60,922 bases of DNA. Source: Armatimonadota bacterium. GTDB taxonomy: Bacteria; Armatimonadota; UBA5829. The translations under genes were made by a program, and so were the position numbers. Below, piece by piece: positions 46,821 to 55,000 of the stretch; position 1 is the stretch's first letter; each line of letters opens with the position of its first letter. Location: the NCBI GenBank assembly GCA_026392045.1, contig JAPLCU010000019.1, forward strand, positions 1 to 60,922. Reading direction: 5' to 3'. The notes below the pieces were generated by a model that worked only from the letters and a program-made list of their open reading frames with translations, was not told the origin of the DNA and made no database searches.

Positions 46821-47168
46821 ATGTTGGCTCCTGAACATAGACTGAGGCAAAGATCACTTTTTGGGCGGGTGTACGGCAAGGGGAGGTCCAGCGCGACGGA
46901 CCTTATTGTTGTGTACGTTTTGCCAAGCAAAGGGCTAACTTCGCGCGTCGGCTTCTCGGTGAGCAAAAAAATAGGCAGCGCGGTCGTCCGAAATCGGGTC
47001 AAACGGCTGCTGCGAGAGGCTATCAGACATCTTCTTCCACAGATTACCGGCAGCTGCGATATTATAGTAATTGCCAGGAAGAATGCGTCGTGTGCATCCC
47101 TTGAAGATTTGCAGGCGGCAATGGCTGGGTTACTGCGCAAATTGGGTGCGGTTAATCAGAGCCTTTAA
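46821..47168 (+). CDS. rnpA: Ribonuclease P protein component
   Basis: 115 residues. Basic protein that helps RNase P RNA trim tRNA 5' ends. Signature VGFSVSKKIGSAVVRNRVKR and LREAIR, with SCDIIVIARKNA near the C-terminus. ATG 46821 with GAGGGGG upstream is chosen over an in-frame TTG at 46803. Confidence 0.94.
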   Translation: MLAPEHRLRQRSLFGRVYGKGRSSATDLIVVYVLPSKGLTSRVGFSVSKKIGSAVVRNRVKRLLREAIRHLLPQITGSCDIIVIARKNASCASLEDLQAAMAGLLRKLGAVNQSL

Positions 47169-47225
47169 CGCGGCGAAGTTATTCAAGAAGAAGTGTTACT
47201 GCAGTTTTAGAATGTAAATAATAAA

Positions 47226-47441
47226 TTGATAAAACGGGTTATCCTATTCCTAATAAGAGGTGTTTATCAACAGGTTTCCAGGCGCTTTTGGCCAAGAACT
47301 TGCAGATACCTTCCGACATGTTCGGAATATACTGCACAGGCAATCGAAAAATACGGTTGCCTTAAAGGTACATGGATGGGTGTGCGCAGGATTACGCGCT
47401 GCCACCCGTGGGCTCAAGGCGGGAATGATCCGGTCAAATAG
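47226..47441 (+). CDS. yidD: Membrane insertion efficiency factor YidD
   Basis: 71 residues with the strict YidD pattern: a hydrophobic start, [19 protein letters not shown], then [19 protein letters not shown]. It aids YidC-dependent insertion. TTG start at 47226; the ribosome site is not obvious. yidC follows 30 bases later. Confidence 0.93.
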   Translation: MIKRVILFLIRGVYQQVSRRFWPRTCRYLPTCSEYTAQAIEKYGCLKGTWMGVRRITRCHPWAQGGNDPVK

Positions 47442-47471
47442 CTATCGAGCCTGTTTACAAAATTTGCCAAT

Positions 47472-48698
47472 ATGAACAAATTCAACAAATCAATTGCGAT
47501 TACATTTGCGCTCATTATCATCTTCTGTCTTTCGGCAGCGAGTTTCGCTTCTAAGGCAGACGAATTACTTGCTGACGCCGACAAGGCCGTCGTCGCCGCC
47601 AAGGCTTCCAAGGCTACGGTCGATAAGAAAGAAAACTATAAGAAAGCTGCAGAGCTCTACACTTCGGTAAGCACAGATTACGCGAATACGCCGCAGACGG
47701 CAAAGGCCCTTTACAAACTTGCAATTCTTGAAAATACTACTGAGAATACCGATGCTTTCAATGTGTATAATGCGCGCAATACATTGAAGAAGTTGCTGAA
47801 TGAGTATGATAAGTCTTCTCCTGAACTGGGTAAGATTTTGACCAAAACCGAGGTTGACCAGGTTTTGACAATAGTCGCCGATGCGAAGAAGCTGAAACAC
47901 GAAATTGATATCAAACTCGATAAGGAGAACTCCCACAAGACTCTGTACAAAATTATAGATGCGCTTGTTAGATTGACAGGTAAGAAGCACGGTTTCAGCT
48001 ATTGGTTTGCGATTATTCTGCTTACGGTGATCATCAAGCTTGCTACAACTCCTCTCACAAAGGCTCAATTCAAGTCTATGAAGGAGATGCAGACAATTAC
48101 GCCGCTGATTAAAGAGATTCAAGCAAAATACAAGGGTGATCAGAAGGTCATCGGCGAAAAGACGATGGCGCTCTACAAAGAGCACAAGATCAACCCGTTC
48201 GCGAGTTGCTTGCCGCTGCTGGTTCAGATGCCGATTATTATGATGCTGTTCTACACCATTCAACAATATGAGTTCCAACTGCGGAACGGAACTTTCGCAT
48301 GGATCACCGAAAGCAATCTGTGGCATCAGATAACGCTTCATATACCATTTACGGGTGGAATTGTTTATTTACCTGCCAAAAACCTTGCTGAGCCTGACCT
48401 GATTCTTGTTGTGCTTTATCTTATAAGCATGTATTTCTCGACGAAAATGTCGACGATGGATCCCAGTCAGGCAGACCAGCAGAAGATGATGGCTATTATG
48501 ATGCCGCTGATGTTCGGTTTCATATTTGCAACTTATCCATCTGCATTCCTGCTTTATTGGCTGGTGCTAAACATTCTGCAGACTGGTCAGCAGTATTTGA
48601 TTATGCACAGACCTGCGGCAGCCGTTGTCAATGCCCCAGTCGAGGCTCCCAAGCCGGACGAGGGCGGCGCGGGCGGACGAAGACGTCGCCGAAGATAA
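47472..48698 (+). CDS. yidC: Membrane protein insertase YidC with N-terminal helical repeat domain
   Basis: 408 residues. Signal-type hydrophobic segment (about 8-26), then a helical domain (about 28-160) with TPR-like spacing (ENYKKAAELYTSV, TPQTAKALYKLAI) in place of the beta-sandwich P1 domain of Gram-negative YidC. From about residue 177 the insertase core follows: YWFAIILLTVIIKLATTPLT, given in part, PLIKEIQAKYKGD, LPLLVQMPIIMM, and a final helix region TYPSAFLLYWLVLNIL. It ends in a run of six Arg. The tail probably contacts the ribosome. Confidence 0.93.
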   Translation: MNKFNKSIAITFALIIIFCLSAASFASKADELLADADKAVVAAKASKATVDKKENYKKAAELYTSVSTDYANTPQTAKALYKLAILENTTENTDAFNVYNARNTLKKLLNEYDKSSPELGKILTKTEVDQVLTIVADAKKLKHEIDIKLDKENSHKTLYKIIDALVRLTGKKHGFSYWFAIILLTVIIKLATTPLTKAQFKSMKEMQTITPLIKEIQAKYKGDQKVIGEKTMALYKEHKINPFASCLPLLVQMPIIMMLFYTIQQYEFQLRNGTFAWITESNLWHQITLHIPFTGGIVYLPAKNLAEPDLILVVLYLISMYFSTKMSTMDPSQADQQKMMAIMMPLMFGFIFATYPSAFLLYWLVLNILQTGQQYLIMHRPAAAVVNAPVEAPKPDEGGAGGRRRRRR

Positions 48699-48761
48699 AT
48701 AGATTCATAATGCGGTCGGGCCGAATGCGGCGCTGACCGCCTTGTATAGCGGAGGCTTCAA

Positions 48762-49493
48762 TTGAAAGTTATAGAGGCTAGTGGAAGAACACTTGAAGAG
48801 GCCGTGCAGGCTGCTGCGCGTGAACTCGGCGTGAGCGTGGATGGGGTGGAATATGAGATAGTCGAGGAAGGCGCCAAACGCTTCCTCGGGCTCGGTCAGA
48901 TTCCTACTACAATAAAGGCGCACGTGAAAGAAGGCTATGTGCCGGGTTCGGAACCGGCGCCTGCCCAGATAATATCGGAGGACTTAGACGACGTGCATAT
49001 AGAAGATATAGTCGAAGAAGAGCCCATCGCGGCCAATGGAGACGCATTTGTCGATTCCGCGCTGAAGATTGTTGGCGACATAGTAAAGGCTATGGGTATC
49101 GATGCAAAGGTCGAGCTAAAGTCCGCTGATCCCGAAGAAATCAATATGGATATTGTTGGCGCAGATGTAGCCATTCTCATCGGCAGACAAGGGCAGACAT
49201 TGGACGCGCTGCAGTACCTCGTAGGCCTGATCATGAATAGAGGCAATGAGAGCAGGCGCAGAGTGATTCTCGATGCGCAGCATTATAGAGCAAGGCATCA
49301 GGAGATGATTGAGCAAAAGGCTCAAGAGTATGCTGACGCGGTAAGAGCGGAAGGCAAAGAGGCAGTATTAGAACCGCAGTCTGCACGCGACCGCCGAATC
49401 GTGCATATGTCGCTTGCCGATGACCTGGATGTTTACACATACAGCGAGGGCATGGGCGACGACCGCCACGTAGTTATTTCACCCAGGAAGTAG
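48762..49493 (+). CDS. jag: RNA-binding protein Jag/KhpB
   Basis: 243 residues: Jag_N domain (1-50, with GRTLEEAVQAAARELG and GAKRFLGLG), an acidic linker, a KH domain (LIGRQGQTLDALQYLVGLI) and an R3H domain (QSARDRRIVHMSLAD). KhpB binds RNA and with KhpA is linked to cell elongation. TTG start with GGAGG 6 bases upstream. It keeps the normal place between yidC and mnmE. Confidence 0.93.
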   Translation: MKVIEASGRTLEEAVQAAARELGVSVDGVEYEIVEEGAKRFLGLGQIPTTIKAHVKEGYVPGSEPAPAQIISEDLDDVHIEDIVEEEPIAANGDAFVDSALKIVGDIVKAMGIDAKVELKSADPEEINMDIVGADVAILIGRQGQTLDALQYLVGLIMNRGNESRRRVILDAQHYRARHQEMIEQKAQEYADAVRAEGKEAVLEPQSARDRRIVHMSLADDLDVYTYSEGMGDDRHVVISPRK

Positions 49494-49504
49494 ATAAAAG
49501 TTAC

Positions 49505-49636
49505 GGTTGGCGGCAAGAAGTGTTCGGGCAACAAGAAGTGTTCGGGCTGCAAAATTTGTTCGGGCTGGATTTGCAATCCAGCCCGTTCTGACACTTGTTC
49601 GGGCGTCCCGATTTAATCGGGATGATCCGCCCGCAT
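49505..49636. repeat. Tandem and palindromic repeats between jag and mnmE
   Basis: GTGTTCGGGC appears in short tandem at about 49518-49560. Then CGGGCTGGATT (49561-49571) pairs with AATCCAGCCCG (49575-49585) around TGC, and GGGC...CCCGATTTAATCGGG...GCCC (about 49600-49633) forms a second nested palindrome. The first matches the hairpin at 31638. Confidence 0.65.
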
Positions 49637-49654
49637 TAGCAAGACTAAGGACTA

Positions 49655-51145
49655 TTGACCATAGACTACCGATTTCAAGAATCCCAAGACACTATAGCAG
49701 CCATTGCAACCCCAATCGGTTCCGCCGGAATCGGTGTGATTCGAGTGAGCGGGCCGTCCGCGCTTGCTGTAGCCGCCAAGATGTTTCGTCCCGCAAAGAA
49801 GAGCGCGATTGATTATCCCACGCACACCGCCCACCATGGCTCCCTCGTTCGTCCGAGCATCCTGGGGCATCCTGAGCTCCGTCGAAGGGTACATCCTGAG
49901 CTCCGTCGAAGGGTACATCCTGAGCTCCGTCGAAGGACGAGTGATGACGAGCCGATAGATGATGTCGTGCTGACGGTCTTTCGCGCGCCCCATAGCTACA
50001 CTGGCGAAGATGTGGCCGAGTTTTCCTGCCATGGCAGCATGGCCGTTCTAAAAGCAGCGCTTTCTGCTGTGTTGGAATTCGGCGCAAGGCTCGCGGAGCC
50101 GGGAGAGTTTACCAAACGCGCATTCCTCAATGGCAAATTAGACCTCGCCCAGGCAGAAGCGGTTAATGACTTGATTCGCGCCCGCACTGACGGCGCTCGC
50201 AGGGTAGCTCTGCGGCAGTTGGATGGTGATTTGTCTAAGCGAGTGAAGCAAATCAGCGATAGGATACTGGGCGTTATTGCTGCTATTGAGGCGGCAATTG
50301 ATTTCCCCGAAGACGTCCACGAGCCCGATCCTGACTGGGTGAAGAGCGAGATCGAAGGGGCGCGGGAATCTACCGATAATCTGCTGGCGTCGTTTGGCAA
50401 GGGCAGGATATTTCGCGAGGGCCTGCGGGTGGTTATCGCCGGCAAGGTGAATGTGGGTAAATCCAGCCTCCTTAACGCGCTTCTACGGCACGCCAGGGCC
50501 ATTGTAACTCCTATCCCTGGCACCACCCGCGACACCATCGAAGAGAGCCTTGAAATAGAAGGCATCCCAATCGTAGCCATTGATACCGCCGGGCTTCGCG
50601 CAACCGATGATGAACTGGAACGTATTGGCGTGGAACTCGCCCATAAGACTATAGAAACTGCAGATTTGGCGCTGATGGTTCTCGACGCTTCGACGTGGGG
50701 CGAAGAAACAGATATGGGAATCCCAAAACTGACAGAAAACACCCCGATTATTGTCGTATTGAACAAAATCGACCTTGTGCCCGATGGCTTCCATGAAAAG
50801 CTTATTGATGAATGCCTGCGTGAATTGGGGCAGGGGGGGAGAGTTGTCTGCGCCAGCGCCGCTTTCAATATTGGCATAGAGCAATTGGAACGAGAGATCG
50901 CATCGATGGCCGCCGCGAACGCAGGCGAAAGTGTGATTGTCAGCAACATCCGGCACAGGCAGTCGCTTCAGTCGGCGAGTGATAGTCTTAATCATGCGCT
51001 TGCTACCACAGCTAGTTCAGAGATGATCGACCTCCTGAGTGTCGATCTTACCGCTGCGCGCAATTCCCTCGGCTTGATAACAGGCGAGACCGCTACCGAG
51101 GACCTTCTGGACCGCATTTTCTCCGAGTTCTGCATAGGAAAATAA
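49655..51145 (+). CDS. mnmE: tRNA modification GTPase MnmE with repeat insertion
   Basis: 496 residues; with MnmG it modifies U34 of certain tRNAs. N-terminal tetrahydrofolate-binding domain (DTIAAIATPIGSAGIGVIRV, given in part), helical domain, and a G domain with GKVNVGKSSLLNALL, TTRDTIEE, DTAGLRAT and NKIDL. C-terminal CIGK as the family demands. Residues 72-95 are three 8-residue repeats HPELRRRV encoded by 24-bp DNA repeats, absent from usual MnmE. The frame is kept. TTG start at 49655. Confidence 0.95.
   Translation: MTIDYRFQESQDTIAAIATPIGSAGIGVIRVSGPSALAVAAKMFRPAKKSAIDYPTHTAHHGSLVRPSILGHPELRRRVHPELRRRVHPELRRRTSDDEPIDDVVLTVFRAPHSYTGEDVAEFSCHGSMAVLKAALSAVLEFGARLAEPGEFTKRAFLNGKLDLAQAEAVNDLIRARTDGARRVALRQLDGDLSKRVKQISDRILGVIAAIEAAIDFPEDVHEPDPDWVKSEIEGARESTDNLLASFGKGRIFREGLRVVIAGKVNVGKSSLLNALLRHARAIVTPIPGTTRDTIEESLEIEGIPIVAIDTAGLRATDDELERIGVELAHKTIETADLALMVLDASTWGEETDMGIPKLTENTPIIVVLNKIDLVPDGFHEKLIDECLRELGQGGRVVCASAAFNIGIEQLEREIASMAAANAGESVIVSNIRHRQSLQSASDSLNHALATTASSEMIDLLSVDLTAARNSLGLITGETATEDLLDRIFSEFCIGK
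49868..49936 (+). repeat. 24-bp tandem repeats inside mnmE
   Basis: Three units of CATCCTGAGCTCCGTCGAAG (plus GGTA) starting at 49868, 49892 and 49916; the third runs into GGACGAGTGATGACG. The same unit, inverted, is at 13588-13608 and a variant at about 13522-13543. Confidence 0.9.
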
Positions 51146-51251
51146 CTTACCTTAACGCTCCGGCAAACATATTGGCAGGTTCGTTTCGGGATTTCCGTTC
51201 CGCCTGCGGCTCCACTCAAATCCCAAAACACCTAACACCTAAGCATATCAA

Positions 51252-51399
51252 TTAGGAGTCCTTTGAGCAGTACTGCGTAAATCCAGCCTCTGTGAAGTGT
51301 TTATCGAAACCGATGAAGTTGGTGATGCCACTTGCGCGCATTACAAGAAAACTTACCACGTCCACGAAACTCAGATCGGATGAGCTGTAATCAGCCGAA
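51252..51399 (-). pseudogene. Remnant of VapC-type PIN toxin
   Basis: In-frame reading ADYSSSDLSFVDVVSFLVMR followed by FIGFDKHFTEAGF and a stop at 51252-51254. This is the C-terminal third of a PIN-domain toxin (LSFVD.. holds a catalytic Asp and FDKHF the last one). The first ~85 residues, including the start and the early Asp, are missing. It begins inside the end of the antitoxin gene, so a deletion has fused the two. Confidence 0.75.
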
Positions 51400-51630
51400 A
51401 TCCTCCGCAAGATAATCGTCGTGCCGCACCGAGATATCGTGTTCCTTGGACGAACCGGAGCCGATGAAACTATATTTCCTGGTAATCGGTTCTAGCGGCT
51501 CCTCACCCTTGACCAAGCGCTCCCTCAAAATCTCCCTTACTACAGCCGACATAGACCGTTTCTGCTTATGTGCAGTTTCTCGCAGAGCCTCGTATGTATT
51601 CTCATCTATCTGAAGCTGGGTTCTTACCAT
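51391..51630 (-). CDS. Ribbon-helix-helix antitoxin (VapB type)
   Basis: 79 residues. N-terminal RHH domain (RTQLQIDENTYEALRETAHK then KRSMSAVVREILRERL) followed by a toxin-binding tail (SFIGSGSSKEHDISVRHDDYLAEDFG in the family pattern, here ending EDFG). It should repress its own gene. A -10 TATAAT is at 51671-51676 (minus) and AGGAGAG precedes the ATG. The toxin after it is truncated, so the antitoxin is left without a working partner. Confidence 0.85.
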   Translation of the reverse strand: MVRTQLQIDENTYEALRETAHKQKRSMSAVVREILRERLVKGEEPLEPITRKYSFIGSGSSKEHDISVRHDDYLAEDFG

Positions 51631-51864
51631 GATTCAACTCTCCTGTGCCGACGTTTGTGGCTACATTCACATTATACCATCATGATGTCAGTGACGGAAG
51701 TAGATCGCATCACCCGTGAGTTGGGAATGGGCGAAAAGCTAGGCAACTTCTTCCATTAACACCTAGACTATTCCGCTGGTCGGCCCACAGCGCCACAGTT
51801 CGCGAGAATGCTGACCCCAATGTTTCTTACCCGCTGGGGTTGGTTTGTGACGGCGGCAGCGCGC

Positions 51865-51892
51865 ACAAAAAACCTGGTAATAATACCAGGTT
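51865..51892 (-). terminator. Orphan minus-strand terminator
   Basis: AACCTGGTA (51871-51879), 4-base loop, TACCAGGTT (51884-51892), perfect, and on the minus strand TTTTTTG follows. It lies in the 51631-52063 gap with the protease promoter; no minus gene ends here. It may stop antisense transcription before vapB. The rest of the gap holds a 25-residue reading piece at 51685-51759 and nothing else. Confidence 0.6.
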
Positions 51893-51949
51893 ATAAGTGG
51901 CCTCACGCTCAATTGCCTACAGTTCCCAAAAAAAAACTTCGTTGCGGGC

Positions 51950-51978
51950 TTGACAAAATCCAAATTATAACCAATAAT
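51950..51978 (+). promoter_or_regulatory. Promoter of the large protease gene
   Basis: TTGACA (51950-51955), 17 bp, AATAAT (51973-51978), 85 bases before the ATG. Confidence 0.6.
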
Positions 51979-52063
51979 GCAGTTATAGCTTGTGCTAGTT
52001 ATGTGCGTATGAGCAATAGTGTTCATCCACAAACTTCCCAATTGCACCAAAGGAGAGAAAATA

Positions 52064-55000
52064 ATGTTAAACACGAATGTAGTTCTCGCACCGCTTCATA
52101 GTTCCGCAAAACGCAATCTCGCGCGCGGACTCAGGTTATCTTTTGCCTTGTCAATTGTCCTTATTCTTTTGACAGTGCCTGCGCTGTCCGCAGTTACAAC
52201 TGTAACGAGTGTGACCAGCAATCTGGCGAACGGCAGTTACACAGTGGGGCAGGTGGTTGATGTACGCGTAACATTCAGCTTACCTGTGACATACTTAGCC
52301 GGCACTGGTGTTGCTCAGATTCAGTTGGAGACGGGCATTACGGACCGTCAGGTCGCGTACAGCAGCGGCACTGGAACTGCCGAGTTAGTATTCAATTACA
52401 CAGTGCAGGCCACGGACACCTCACCTGATCTGGAGTATCTGAGCGCCTCGGCATTAACGCTGACGGGGACGGCTACCATTAAGAACGGCACCACCAACGC
52501 CACCCTGACCTTGCCAGCTCTGAATACAGCGAACTCGCTGGGCGGCAGCAAGGCCATTATGATCGCTTTCGTTCCCAACGACCCCTATTTCCACCGCGAC
52601 ACCCCTTCAGAGGGCTGGCCAGGTCAATGGCACTTGATCAACGAGTATGATTCGGGACTTGATGCGCGAGTGCAGGGCGCGTGGAACCGCGGCATCATTG
52701 GGACAGGGGTTACGATAGGCATAATCGATGATGGCTTTGAGATTACGCACCCGGACCTTTCTGGCAACTACATAGCTGCGGATAGCTGGGACTTCATTGG
52801 CAATGACGCTAATCCCAGTCCCAGTCTTGTCGACCCTGTGGACATACATGGTACCGCCGCTGCGGGGGTTGCCGCTGCGCGCGGTGGAAACGGTATCGGG
52901 GTCACCGGCGCTGCTCCAAACGCGGGTTTTGCGGGGCTGCGGGTAAACTCGACAATGGAGACGCGCCGCGATGCTACCCTCTATCACAGCAGCGGGAGCA
53001 ATACCAACATCAAGATCAAAAATCACAGCTATGCAGCCACAACCCCGTACGTTCTGACAGCGGATGAGGAGACAGCCCTGGCCACATCCGCCGCAGCGGG
53101 CACGATTCACGTGTTCGCGGCGGGAAACGAGAGGGGTTCAATTGGACAGGACTCCAACAAGAAGGACCTCCAGAACAGCCCGGATGCTATTACCGTGGCG
53201 GGAATGGGCAGCAATGGTATATTCTCCTCATTCAGTTGTTTCGGGGCAAACGTCTTTGTCACTGCTCCTTCGTCATCTTCGGGTCAGTTTGGGATCACCA
53301 CCACTGACCTTACTACAGCGGCCTTCGGGTACAATGACTCTGTAGACTCGTTCCCAAATACGGATTACACCAGCGCCTTCGGTACATCCTCATGTGCTCC
53401 TCTGGTTGCGGGCGTAATGGCGTTGGTCAAGCAGGTGCAGCCTAATCTAAATGTCCGCTTCGCTAAGCACCTACTTGTTCGGACTAGCGACGTTGTGGAT
53501 CCGACTGACACCACCACAGAGAGCGGTGGCGGATGGAAAACCAACGGAGCTGGATACAAGTTCAACCAAAACTACGGCTTTGGCCTCGTTAACGCCGATG
53601 CGCTTACTCAGGCTGCCGTGCTGTATACTGGTGTTACAGCCCTTACAACGGTGAGCACCGGCACGATTAATGTTGCCGCACCCATCCCGGACAATGATCC
53701 CGCTGGGGTATCTAGGACATTCAATATCGCTTCCACGACTCCTTTGGAGGAAGTGCTCGTCACGCTGAACATTACCCACACGTGGCGTGGCGATCTAGAA
53801 GCTGTTCTGACTTCGCCGAGCGGCACTACAAGTCGGCTGATGCGAAGTTACGCGAACGATAGCGGAGCTAACATCAATTGGACATTCAGCACCAACGCAT
53901 TCTGGGGTGAGAACCCAGCGGGCACATGGACCCTGAAAGTGCTCGATACCTCAGACTACGACACGGGAACGTGGAACTCGTACTCTGCAACATTACGCAT
54001 GGGCAGCCTGAATCCAGCGCCGACGGTGTCGACAGTGGCTGTGCAGACTGGTCTGACTGTGGACGTGACATTCAGCGAGGCAATGGTAACTGCTGGGGTC
54101 ACTACGGCTGGCAACTACACTTTATCGGGTACCGGCAAAGGCACGCTGGCGAGCAACCCTACCAGCGTGGCCCTTGTGAGCGGGAACAAGTACCGGCTCA
54201 CGTGGACCGCTGGCGAGATGGTAAATGGCGGTGACATCAAGATCACTGTCGCCAACGTGCAGAGCTTGGTCGGATTATACACAATTGGCTGGCCGAACTC
54301 CGGCACTCATATTGGCGGTGGTATTGGGACGCCTCCTGCGGTGTCGACTGTGACTGTGCAGACCGGTCTGACCGTGGATGTGACGTTTACCGAGGCTATG
54401 GCAGCGGCTGGAGGAGTCCTCACGGCAGGCAACTACACTGTATCGGGCGCCGGCAAAGGCACGCTGGCGGACAATCCTGACAGCGTGGTACTGAAGACGG
54501 GCAATACCTACACCCTAACTTGGCTTGCGCCGAGCGAGATGAAAATTGCCGGTGTAATCACTATTACTGTTGCCAATGTGCAGGACTTGGCCGGAAACCC
54601 AATCGGCGCGACGAACTCCAAGAATGGAGTCGGTAGCGGGATCGCTCCGACGGTGGTCCTCTCCGACGATCATCCAGACAACATCGTGTGCGACGCGAAC
54701 ACGGTAATCATCACCGCGACATTCACGGAAGCCAACGGGATCAATGAGACGACCCCGCCGAAGATCAGCATTAATAATGGCGGAGTCACCTCAGTAGTGA
54801 TGACAAAGACTTCCAACCTGATTTGGACGTATACATGGAACGTCCCGACGACTACTCCCACTCCCGCAACGGTGAGCATTTCCGCCACTGACCTGGCGGG
54901 CAACCTCAATACTCCCGCAACCGGGAAGACTTCCTATATTGTCGACAATGTCAAGCCGACGGTGGTCCTCACCGACGATCATCCGGACGCCTTTGTGCGC

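Noticed and set aside
51568-51759. 63-residue plus ORF ending MSVTEVDRITRELGMGEK
   Set aside because: Mostly antisense to vapB; only the last 25 residues are outside and these have no homologue I know.
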